Assembly: GCA_037178855.1 (NCBI GenBank) | Contig: JASJZC010000007.1 | Span: 2,418,001 to 2,482,000 of the forward strand | DNA length: 64,000 bases | Origin: Oscheius sp. JU75 | Taxonomy: Eukaryota; Nematoda; Chromadorea; Rhabditida; Rhabditidae | Reading direction: 5' to 3' | Shown: piece after piece, positions 1 to 9,854 of the stretch | How the letters are laid out: every line of letters begins with the position of its first letter | Numbering within the stretch: position 1 is the stretch's first letter | Program-made: the position numbers and the translations under genes | The notes under the pieces: model-generated | What the model saw: the letters and a program-made list of their open reading frames with translations, nothing else | What the model was told of the DNA's origin: nothing | Database searches by the model: none

Positions 1-1382
1 TGAAGATTTTCTAGCTTGCAGGTAGGCGGCAGAGCCAGCGTTGCCAAACTTGTCATCACTTTTTTGCAAAACTATAGATGAACACCAGCCGTCTACGACG
101 GCTTCGCCGCCTCTTAGTCTTGACTTAGCATTGACAGCAGGCGGCTTCGCCGCTTCTCCAATAATCTAAATTCCCAAGTTTCCCCTGAAGCTGACTTGTC
201 ATCTTAGTTCTTGACATGCCAGCTTTTTTTTCGCGATGACGCACGGACGGACGGACACCATTGCGCTTTAGTAGTATAGAGATTAAACATTTGAAGGAAC
301 TCAATTGCATCAAACCTGTGTTATCTCTGGTGAAGTGGTCCTGCAGATTGCTAAGACGGTACCGTCTATTCGCCTTAGGTCATCCACGAATGGGACAACG
401 AAAGAAGAGTTTTGGCTTCGTCATTCTGCAAAAATATGTCGCAAACATGGATGGATGAAGAGGAGATAATCAAAGTGGCGACCAATCGTAACAGGTGTTA
501 CATGCAAGATACCCTAGACTGTCACGTACACTCATACTTATCACGAACCGCTGAGTAATTTGAGACTTAGACAATGATCGCCTTTCGTGCCCCGCGAATG
601 AGTACCAAAAGTGTGTGAGATGATTGACAGAAATCTATATGAATCGGTCCACTTCGTATTATTTCTATTCACACATGCGCTTGTCATTCAAAAGATTAGC
701 TTCTTCATGAACTACTCTCCAACAATATTGAAAGAGAGGTTAAAGCAAGATCGGAAAGAGTGTCCGTGAGCGTTTGGTGAGGAAAAGCGAAATGTCCTTG
801 TGGGGTCGCGGAGGAAATAATACCTATTCAGGAACCTTCCGGAACACCTTTCTTTCTGAAAATCAATATCAGTCTGTTAATCAGCCATAGTCCAGCTGTA
901 TAGGGAGTGCAGATTGAGAGACACGTGTTCGCATCAGGGCACATTCGGGCTGAATTTTTTGTTCGGCTGCCGCAATGTTTTGTAGATGATAGTCGACTGG
1001 ATATCCGACCTGATTAGCAATCAAACGAACAAACTGTTTTTCACTGTTATTCATAGGCTTATCTCTGTCCCACGTCTTAACGTGTGACTTCCCTTTATAG
1101 AAGTGTTTTTCACAGCTCTTGGCGTTCTCATTATGGTAGCGCGATCCGTTAACTGTTTTGTCAATTAACGTGATTCACCAGACTGATAAGACACCTGGAT
1201 GCGAAGTAGGAGAAGAACAAGGCCTACTGATAAGACCGCGACGGAAGCCATAGAAGTTGTCCAATTTGGCAAGTTGACGTTTCAGGAATACAGTCAGCTG
1301 TCCGGTACAATAACACTTAGTCAACTATGAGATCATCTTTATTAGCTGTAACAATCATTGGAAAACGATAGAAAACAGGATA
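1..1382. other. Intergenic, no gene seen
   Basis: I find no exon chain with splice sites and sustained coding character on either strand. The open frames here are short and overlap each other. The only structured element is a pair of GC-rich hairpins near the left edge, listed separately. This is the 3' side of the minus-strand transporter gene that ends at 1383. Confidence 0.6.
99..153. repeat. Two copies of a GC-rich hairpin 12-mer
   Basis: CGGCTTCGCCGC occurs at 99-110 and again at 142-153. The second copy extends to GCGGC-TTC-GCCGC, a perfect 5-bp stem with a 3-nt loop. The surrounding sequence is AT-richer, so these islands stand out. The function is unknown. Confidence 0.6.
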
Positions 1383-3223
1383 TTACATGGCGGAGAAGAC
1401 CCCGTTGTCATATTTGACCGACTTTCCCGGTTCTGGCTTCATGTTCAGAGGAACAAGTCGTCGGTAGAAAAGCGATGTTAGCAGTAGTGCTATTGTCAGT
1501 GTACCAATTTGAACAATTATGATCCATTGGTAGCCCGTATACTGGAAAAGATACCTAAAATGATGAATAAGTCTCAAAGAGACATGCGTCCTACGTAGAA
1601 AGGATCGGAGCAATGAACTGCGCGACAGATCCTCCGAACGAGTACATTCCTTGCATGACTCCTTGAGGTCTTGGACCTGCAAAAATTGACTGTTAGGTCG
1701 ACTTTCTATCGCACTTACCTAAAATCTCGGTGTAGAGCGTAGCCGACGGAGAGCCGATGAAGGGGAAGGCAACTCCGAAGAAGATGACAAAAGCGAAGAT
1801 GTAAACAGGCAAGGGAACGGCATATGTATGCTCGCACCAGGTGTATGTTGGATCGCAGCCGCCGATGGTTGCCGATGTCTGGTTTTGCGGAATCAGCTTC
1901 AAAGGACCGGGATAGAAGGGCCAGGGGTAGCACGCCAGATGGTAGCATAGGAAGATGAAAATACCAAAGTAGATCTGTTTTCTCTTGTCACTGAAACTCT
2001 TTTCAAGTCTCCAATGACTTTACTTACATTTTTCCTATTCTGGTGTAGCCCATCAACCAGTTAATGAACACAGAGACCACACAGGTTACAGACTCCAAGA
2101 TTCCATTATAAAGAATAGATTTCGAATCGTTCCAGCCGTAGATTGCTGTCGAGAGTGGAGTTGACAGTCTAAAATATGACGTTAGTACAAAAGTAGTTTT
2201 CTTATTACACTTCGATGTTTGTGGAAATCATGCAGGAGCAAATCCACAACCAGACACAGACCAAGGCTGGCGGAAGATCATATTTGGGAATGATCACCTG
2301 GTTTTCTGAAAGTCGTTCCTCGGAATGTAATGTGTTAGACAGACCTTGCTGCTCCTGTTTGTCGATGATGCCCGCATACGTTTCCTTGAAGAAGAACCAC
2401 ATAATAGCACAAGCTGTCAGATTGACGACGATCATGAAGTAGGGAGGGGCGCTGTACATATCCAGCTTGTAGTCTCCAACCAGCCATCCGTTTTGGATTG
2501 GAGTGAAGGCGGCCTGCAAATGAATTTGTTAATGTATCTTTATATATCTACCTGGCAAACTGGTCCCAATGCCAATCCTGATACCCAACCAGCTGTTCCG
2601 TAAGCGATGGCCTTCACTTTATCTTGAGGTACGGCTGCCATGGCCGTGTAGGCTCTCAACACAGCGATGGATCCCGTGCCGATGCCTATGGTTAGTCTCG
2701 ATGCAATCATTATCCATTTTGAGCCGGAAGAGAAGACTGGTAAGAGTGCATAAAGCAGTTGGCCTGAAACTGCCTGAGTGCAAGGGAGAAAAGAACAGAC
2801 CCACCTAGACAGGAGATAACAAGGCCGAGAACAGTTGGCACCGTCACCGACATATTCTTTTGATTCCACCAGCCGAAGAATGGATTGGCAATTGAGCAAC
2901 CGAGACTTCCGGAAGCGACAACCCAGCCAACAAAGTTAAAATTTGCTGAGGGGTCGAGCTAAAGCTGTTTATATGAAATATTTAGGTGCGAACAAGTACT
3001 TCATTCAAATAGGGCCATGTGGACATGTAATAAATAGACATCTGAATTCCAATTATGAACTGCATGAAGATTGTAATCCAGATGGACTTCCATGGTGATT
3101 GTTTTCCTTCAAACCCTTTTTCTGTCCTGAGAAATTTCGGTTACAGCCTATTCTGTAAGCAACTCACTTTTCTAGTTTGATACTTAAGATGCTGACGGTG
3201 TCATAGGCCACAAGGATGGTCAT
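1383..3223 (-). CDS. MFSD8/CLN7-like lysosomal major facilitator transporter
   Basis: Multi-exon MFS transporter read on the minus strand. It starts at the ATG ending at 3223 and stops with TAA at 1383-1385. The first exon (3168-3223) is followed by a 41-nt intron. Diagnostic stretches match the MFSD8 family: STWPYLNELDP (first helix exit), FVGWVVASGSLGCSIANPFF, and RLTIGIGTGSIAVLRAYTA, the counterpart of the family's [20 protein letters not shown] segment. These are followed by ALGPVCQAAFTP. The later exons carry further hydrophobic helices (for example YPWPFYPGPLKLIPQ, then YTGYQWIIIVQIGTLTIALL). MFSD8/CLN7 proteins sit in lysosomal or endosomal membranes, and human mutations cause late-infantile neuronal ceroid lipofuscinosis. 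The start is the least certain part: there is no clear TTTCAG just upstream, so an earlier 5' exon is possible. Assignment to MFSD8 rather than another MFS branch is based on remembered motifs. Confidence 0.85.
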
Positions 3224-4664
3224 CCCTTTGAAAATATGATATCAGATAAAGGAGCGAAGTTGTTGAAAACAGGGAATAGGGAACGGAAACTGATTGCGGT
3301 AGGTGGTAGTCCTGTTTAAGTAGGTGCCGCGCCTCTAATCGCTTTTCTGAAGTCATGCATGGTCAATGAGATTGAACTGTGATAAGCAGAGTGGCAGCCG
3401 ATATTTTGGTAACAATGGGGGAAGACGTAGACACGCAATCGTCCCGAGGGCAACTTTTTAAAGTCAGTCTAATACGAATCGGCAGATAAGAAGATTAAGT
3501 GGAGTGATAGCCTTACTGACCTTTTCTTGAGCCAACGACTTCCTGGGGTAAAGCTCCTGACCTTTAATCTTCTGTAAACAAATCTTATCAGAAGATTCTA
3601 GAACAATCGACTGCTTTGAAAAACAAGATTCCCAATCATTGGCATACTGTTATCTAGTTTATGGACAAAACCATCAGTTCAGATAATATTTGATTTCATG
3701 ATCCATTACAAACAGGAACATTTACCGTCGTATCATATTGTAAAGTGTGGTAAGCTGTTTCACCTGAAAACTTTCTGAACTTTTTAGGGTGCAGGAAGAT
3801 CCGCTATCCAAGCACCTCAGCCCATAGCAGCTGATAGAAGCTTTTTGATAGCGGAACAGTGGCGAAAGATGATAAGACGGGGTTAGGTTCTGCTGCACCG
3901 GGGACTGGTTGCCGGTTTAGGGGAACTAGACCCTTATATTAACCAAACGAAAACATACCGTGTAGTAACACAGTCCCTAAAATCAGCTTTAATTCTAGTC
4001 ACGACTTCCGCAGAGTACGATGATGCCGGAAAATATGTAATTTAAACGACAATCATTGGGAACGATTTCTTGATAATTTAGAAGAACATTGTACTAGGTC
4101 AGGCAACTACCAACGAAGAGTTTCTCAAAAACGGTAATTGCAGAAAGTCGTAGTTTGCGATTGACAGACAATCTTGGAATACAATAGTTTTCGATTCTTT
4201 CTAATGTTCGGATGATGGAATATCTTAACAGCCATATCAGTTAGAACGACCGTATCCTCCATAGCAGCAATTCAGTCGGTTTTCATATTAGCTAAAATAG
4301 AAGTAGTGAAAGAACTTAGAAAACTCATGCTGCTCAACCTATGCTAACTGCGAGGGAGAGGTACAAAACTACATGGCACAAACTTTCCTATCTGAGCATG
4401 CTAAACTTAAATTCATTTGTTAGAAGTGCCACAGTGAAGATAGTTCTTTGCACTGTACCCATGGTAGTTTCTAGACCTAGCCTCTTGACCTATCTGATCT
4501 CACAATGGTTTCCTTTTCTAAACTATCTAATGATGGTGTCTCCATTTCTATGGGTCTCAATGTTTTCTACATCTATCCTGTGGATCTAGATTTTTTTGTG
4601 ACAAAGGGTATATAAAGACTTGCTTGACGTCAATAAACAGCCTGCTGTCATGAACTTAGGGCGA
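3224..4664. other. Intergenic, nothing recognised
   Basis: No convincing exon chain on either strand. The longest open frames have no matching splice sites or recognisable motifs. It lies between the 5' end of the transporter and the 3' end of the lectin relic, and probably holds the transporter's promoter. Confidence 0.5.
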
Positions 4665-5228
4665 TTAAAGTTTTACCCTGATATTCATTGTACATACAAA
4701 TTTGGTCGAACAACCAAGTTGAATTGTTTTCTCAGCTACCATCGGCAGCGTCATGCAAATGTAGAAGAAGTAGTTTTCGCATTCTTCTGGTCTGAAGCAG
4801 GGTTCCGATAAGAGCAGAAACAAAAAACCACTTCCAAGCGTTGCGCTCTCCTTTGTAGACAGCACAGCTCTCACGTCAGTATCGACATCCCAAACGATTT
4901 ATGTACGTCACGTTGGTCCTGTCCAACCAAGCCCAATCTGAGGTGACCACTTTGTTCAGACCAATACAATAGTCGGTAATGGTTATTTGCAGGAGAGCTG
5001 TATTTTTTCCTTTTTTAAGAAAACATCAGGCTTACAATCAATAAAAGTGTTGACAAAAGCGTTTTGTATTGTGACCAAATTGCCGCCGTCGAGGTTGCAC
5101 AAATATTGAGCAGTAAAGTAGTTTTGTTGCTCGCTTGAAGCTTTGAAACATCGAACTACTTTTTGAAAAGGCTTGTAGTGACAAAACTTTAATGTCTGGA
5201 TTGTAACTTCCAGAATTTCCCGCATCAC
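4665..5228 (-). pseudogene. Decayed C-type lectin domain gene
   Basis: Three minus-strand exons (about 5228-5036, 4997-4832, 4791-4665), separated by short introns with GT/AG ends, spell a C-type lectin domain in order. They give the N-terminal cysteine region KFCHYKPF and RCFKASSEQQ, FTAQYLCNLDGGNLVTIQNA, DYCIGLNKVVTSDWAWLDRT, NVTYINR, then ESCAVYKGERNAWKPEECEN and FYICM. These follow the family pattern C..C, GGxLxSIxNA, WIGL, WxWxDG, C..W..C..FIC. Two lesions stand out. The WIGL tryptophan is cysteine, and an in-frame TGA lies at 4876-4878 between the WxWxD block and the next conserved cysteine. No signal peptide exon was found. I read it as a pseudogene or a truncated lectin. Sequencing error or stop readthrough is the alternative. 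Confidence 0.65.
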
Positions 5229-6040
5229 CCGAATCTTTTTGTTCCTGTTCTAACTACAACTTTTTTTAGTTTTCCCTCATTCGTCACTATTCCGACTTTT
5301 GTGAACTTTTGTACACGCGTGGGTTGTAAAAAAAAACAGGCCTGATCTAGACAGTCTCATCGTAAAATTATGTAGACGCCGGTCGACCCGGAAGTGTCTG
5401 TGAGCCAGCACTTCCGGATCACTTCCCATTTTTGGAATGTTTGAACCATTCGAGGTAAATTGTCCAGTTTCTTCGTATGAAGCGTCAATTTTAGGGTTTC
5501 CTTTGACAGATGTTTTGCGGCAACAAATGCTTGGATGAAAGTGGAAATTATCAAGATTTTTGACCCTACAATGATCTGCCTTTTATCCAGGCAAGATTAT
5601 TAAATCATCTTCCAAAAACCCAGAAAACAGCAAAACTTTGGGGAATACAATGATTTGTGGAGAAGAATCTCATTGCACAACTATTCTTTTCAGTTCAGCG
5701 GTAAAGGCAGTGTCTACCATGTACAGCTCTATCTAAAGTGTCGGGAAGAGATCTGATGATACATAGTAACTGGGAATTGATTTTATTTTTTTGCTAATGA
5801 TATGTTTAAGCTTAATAGCCAGGCAAGGTTATTAAATCAGTTTTTGTGATTTGGTTTTAAATAAGCTTGTACAGCAAAATCGGTGCCATCAGTAAATATT
5901 CATTCGCATCTCAATCAGATTGTGGTCAAATGGAAGGTATTGAACCACATGAGAGATGTCGTTTGACGCCATTGAAATGGAATTAGATTAAGTATCTGCC
6001 ATCCTGAAAAAGTTTCGTTGAGTCTTCGCTTATTGTTATT
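5229..6040. other. Intergenic with a dispersed 21-bp repeat
   Basis: No gene recognised. A 21-bp sequence beginning CCAGGCAAG and ending TTATTAAATCA occurs at 5587-5607 and 5819-5839, differing at one position. The region lies downstream of the orphan gene that ends at 6041. Confidence 0.5.
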
Positions 6041-7450
6041 TCACCGTGAAGCTATATGCCTAACTACACATTTTGCCTTCTCATGTTTCAATTTGGATTC
6101 TCTGGACGGACTCTCGGAAAATGGTTGTCCTTGATAGTCAAGTAAATCTGCCGATCCATTTGTTGTCTTATCCTTCGAAAGTAGTTTGTAGCTTTTTGTC
6201 GTTCTCAAGCGGTTGAATACCTGAAATATTCAATGCAAGTTGATCGAAAGTCGAAAATACCTGCTGAATGGAAGTCCGGATTCTGCTGAATGTTGTCACC
6301 TTTTCAGATTTCACTCTCGGGAAGGTGGATGACTTGAAAGGCGTTCCCTCAAACGGATTGTATGTTCCAGCTGTTGCTACAGTTATCGGATGAACGATAT
6401 TACGTTGACTCAGCAGTTTGTTCTTAAAAACACGTGTAAGAGGATAAAAGAATAACAAACCGTTTCCCGGAAAGGCGTCCCTTGGTATGTACTGGATCGC
6501 AGATCATCTCTCTCGTTCGTCCAGGCTTTATCTTTCGTACCAGAGTACGTTACCAGTCTGGGCTGATCTATCCGTTCTTGTTTTCTCTTTCCCAAGTCTT
6601 GCACTAAAGAGTTCTTGCGGTATCGCACTAGATCTGTTTGTTTATTGATAGTGGTTTCATCAATTTCTCGAGAGAGCAGAGCTATATGTTGAAGTTTACC
6701 CTGAAACCTTGGACGTGCAGGAAAGATATTGAAGGTCTTACGGAAGTATTGGTTTCCTGGAAGCTGCGGTTGGCTGAATGATCTGCTAGAGCCGTCTGCC
6801 GGAGTGAAGAAGAGTTTTGGCTTGACTGCAATGTCACTGATACCACTGGGAACATGGAGTGTCTTCGTTTCACTTCTGCTACAGTCTAAACTTCCAATGT
6901 TTTCAAAAATAGTAAAAACATCCACATTTGGCCTACGCTTCATCCGACTTTCCAACGCTGCCGTATCGTCTTCGTTTTCTTCCCTAATTGGGCAGCAAGA
7001 AGAAAACGAAGCTTCTTTGGTATCTGGTGGGCAAGGTTGGTCGAATTTGATGTAACTGGGAATCTCTGTGTTAGCAGATCCAGGAATTGTTGCAATGTCT
7101 AGCTGAAACAGTAAAAAATTTGTTGGACTCAACTATAACTAACCAGATGAAAACACTTTGCCGGCTCGTACACTGTGTCATAAATTGGATCGGTTTCGCG
7201 GTACATTGATTGTGCATTGTCTTGAATCCCCTTCTCCTGAAGATCAGCATCAACAGTAGCAGTGACTCCGATTCCTAGTTTGGTTAGACTTCTGTCTTCA
7301 CGCCAAAGGGTTGACGTATGCGAGTAGTGTCGTCTGAGGGAGTACTGGGGCTGCACAGAAAAATTAGAAGACAGGACGATTGTAACTAACCGTTTTGCAC
7401 GAAATTTCTTCGTATGAAATGAACAGTGCCGACCTATACGAGGAATTCAT
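6041..7450 (-). CDS. Orphan protein with GTPF-type repeats (third gene of minus-strand cluster)
   Basis: Five exons on the minus strand, about 416 residues. The ATG is at 7450-7448 (MNSSYRSALFISYEE) and the TGA at 6043-6041. Intron borders are clean (GTTAGT...TGTGCAG, GTTAGT...TTTCAG, GTTTGT...TTTAAG, GTATTT...TTTCAG) and keep the frame throughout, which is the main argument that it is real. There is no signal peptide or membrane segment. The protein is rich in S, T, R, K and Q and looks largely disordered. The C-terminal third repeats a short motif three times: TYQGTPFRET, NPFEGTPFKSS and DYQGQPFSES. I do not recognise the family. It lies 565 bp downstream of another orphan gene on the same strand. 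A short-motif binding protein is possible, but that is a guess. Confidence 0.7.
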
Positions 7451-8014
7451 TGAATATGGAGAAGAAAAAGTAATGCAAAAAGTCTACTGTACAAAAGCTA
7501 TCTTTAAAAACGCTTTTGCACAGATCGCACATAATCGATTTTCAAGAAATTCAACGGTTTTCACCAGTTTTAGAATCCAATATACTTCGAAAATATAGCA
7601 CAAAAGCTATTAAATTGGTTCTGGCAGAAGGAACTAGTTACTAAGAGTAAGAGCTGTTCATCGCAAGTCGGTGTATGCGGGGACCACAACCTATATCTCA
7701 ACAGAATGGTCAAAGAGTTGTCTTCAGATTGAATTGGGAGCAAAACTGAACGTGAATCACAACACAAGGCTTATAGAGAATGCTAATCTCACCGCAGGGC
7801 CTTGTTTTCGTGGGCATTGCTACGATGTCGAACTTTTTACTATTCGGTCTAACAGAGAGCATGGTGAGAGTTTCTTTATATCGAAAGCATCTGCAAGCAA
7901 GAAAACAAGTAACAAAAAAACAACAGAATGCTATTATACTGACTTCCTGAAGATCCATCTCTTGATAGTCGAGATGATCGAGACTTTCTTCTTCTCTTTC
8001 TAAATATGCTTTTA
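7451..8014. other. Gap between two orphan genes; possible short ORF
   Basis: A minus-strand frame from about 7958 to 7710 starts MDLQEVSIIAFCCFFV and would give a single hydrophobic helix. However, the hydrophobic part coincides with a pyrimidine-rich tract ending TTGCTTGCAG, which looks like an intron end. I do not accept it as a gene. A minus-strand poly(A) signal (AATAAA, 8016-8011) overlaps the stop of the upstream gene. Confidence 0.4.
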
Positions 8015-8708
8015 TTAAAATAAGGAAACAAGACGCACTTTAACTTTCTTCTGCAAAGTAGATTTTCTCTTTAATGTGTACTCTCGCTGGCCAGCTTTAG
8101 TCCATGGATCATTTATGCATTCGTCTTGAGACCAAATAGGCCAGAATATTTCAGAGTCTTCTTTATAATTAGGAACAACATTTGTCAGCAGCGATGGCAC
8201 CTGTTCACAAACATTCTGTAGTAAAAAAGTAATGATTGCCACTTGATATTAACCAACCTGGCTAGAGATGTGAAGCGGAGAAGTATTTTCCTCATTAAAA
8301 GATGCTTCCATGATAAGTTTAGGTGGCTAAAGAAATGGTTTTAAGAGAAGTGTTATAGTATACCGGTATATTGTATGAATTTGACGACTCAGGTGAACAT
8401 TGGAAATTGAAAACGTCGTTAAGTGGGTGTTCTTCGAATCTGTCGAAAACCTTCCTCTCCCTCCTGATCAAAGACTTTTTCACTTCAGTCTAAAACGCAT
8501 TTCTTTGTTTAACTCACTAATCTCACTTACGCCTCTTTGAATGAAATCCTCTACTTCAGAGTCACAATCGATAGAAGACACCGATGCGATAGGTGAAAGA
8601 GGAGCTTGGAACTACAAAACGGAGATAGAAAACTGGCTTCCTTACCATAAAGTGACGACGATTTGTGAGAGGAGTTGAACTAGCCGGACGACCGAAGTTA
8701 GGTTCCAT
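8015..8708 (-). CDS. Orphan protein, second gene of minus-strand cluster
   Basis: Five short exons, about 179 residues, from the ATG at 8708-8706 (MEPNFGRPASSTPLTNRRH) to TAA at 8017-8015. Four introns of roughly 33-45 nt all have GT/AG ends and keep the frame. The order of the protein is a proline/serine-rich start with APLSPIASVSS, a charged middle (KKSLIRRERKVFDRFEEHP), then an aromatic block WPIWSQDECINDPWTKAGQ and a basic tail ending KKVKVRLVSLF. There is no signal peptide or transmembrane helix. No family is recognised. The upstream neighbour on the same strand has a similar plan (an SPI motif near the N-terminus and a lysine-rich C-terminus), so they may be distant paralogues. The stop codon overlaps an AATAAA signal, giving a very short 3' end. 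Confidence 0.7.
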
Positions 8709-8955
8709 CCCTTACTCGAAAGACATTGATCCCTCTTCTTTGGTACAAGCTTATCTAAAGAGTGCGGTTCGTCGACCTAGCTGTGACACTCTGTAGATGA
8801 CCTCAGATAGAAAATCGATAGATTCGAGCAAAAAATACTGGAGTTGAACCGTGGCAATAAAATGGAATAGCCAAAGACCGTTGGAGAAAGCAAGAGATTT
8901 TGTTGATTATATTTATCGAATATGTACAGCAACCGGATTTCCACAAACTTTTTTT

Positions 8956-9854
8956 TCACTTCTTTTTGAAGAGCTTCTTTAGATACGAGAATTTCGATCG
9001 TTTCCAAGAAGTTGACCTGAGGGACTTCTCATACTGAAATTTAGATAGTTGGCAAGCAAAATAGCAATATCACTTTCATCCAACTGGGCTCTTTTTTGTG
9101 GGCCCTCCCCTTAGATTGAATTTGACTCTGATTGGCTTTTCCTCGCGCAGTTGGAGCAGATTGTAAAATCTGGAAATGAGGTAAGAACAAAGAAGAAAAT
9201 GATGCCTACCTCTCGAAGCCAAACTTCTGAATCTGTGAGACGGTAAAGTGATTCTTGACCAAAAAAGTCTTCACCTTCTATGACGGTCACAAACATCTGC
9301 GAATCCTGCGGAGCCGAAACCTCCATAGGTTCACGACACTCGTCGTCAAATTCACAGAGCGAATTGTTTTCAAGCCACTAAAACCAAACATGAAATGTAC
9401 CAGCAAAACTGCTTACACTTCGAAGAAATGTAACATCCACCGCATGAATCCTAGATGTAGATAGCTCGTTGTCGTCGAAGGAAACCCAATCGTCGAAAGA
9501 AGATAGATCCAGGTCGCTCGATGCTTCCTGGAAAGCAGCATTTAACAAGAAAAAGACTAAAGATTAACCTGAAAATGCGAGACGGAGTCCACGAGATCCA
9601 AGTACTCCGTGATGCTGCTCAAATTCATGACCCATTCGTCCAGATAGTGAACATACTGCGATGAGTGATGGTGCTTCTGTTCATGAGAAGCTGTGCTCGT
9701 ACCTAGGACAACCCGATGAACGTTATTCCATCTGATAGGGGAACATGGTGGCGAAAACAATGGTCTACTCGCCTGGAAATTAACTGTCAAGAAATAAGGA
9801 AGGATTGTTTACATTGACAGCCGAAGGCGAGTTGATTGGTGTGCTATGATTCAT
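8956..9854 (-). CDS. Orphan protein, first gene of minus-strand cluster
   Basis: Six exons, about 232 residues, from the ATG at 9854-9852 (MNHSTPINSPSAVN) to TGA at 8958-8956. All introns are about 40-47 nt with GT/AG ends, and the frame is continuous. The protein contains FSPPCSPIRW near the start, a His-rich patch (EQKHHHSSQ), an acidic middle (SSFDDWVSFDDNE, CEFDDECREP), and a strongly basic end (KRSKFSYLKKLFKKK). There is no signal peptide or membrane helix. No known domain is recognised. The charge layout, acidic centre and lysine-rich tail, would suit a nucleic-acid or chromatin partner, but that is inference only. It is followed on the same strand by two more orphan genes, with gaps of 247 and 564 bp. 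Confidence 0.7.

Noticed and set aside
5357-5554. 65-codon minus-strand ORF considered as a transposase fragment
   Set aside because: No DDE/D catalytic residues, no terminal inverted repeats and no target-site duplication could be seen.
7710-7958. Minus-strand ORF with one hydrophobic helix
   Set aside because: The hydrophobic part is a pyrimidine tract ending in TTGCAG, the normal look of an intron 3' end.
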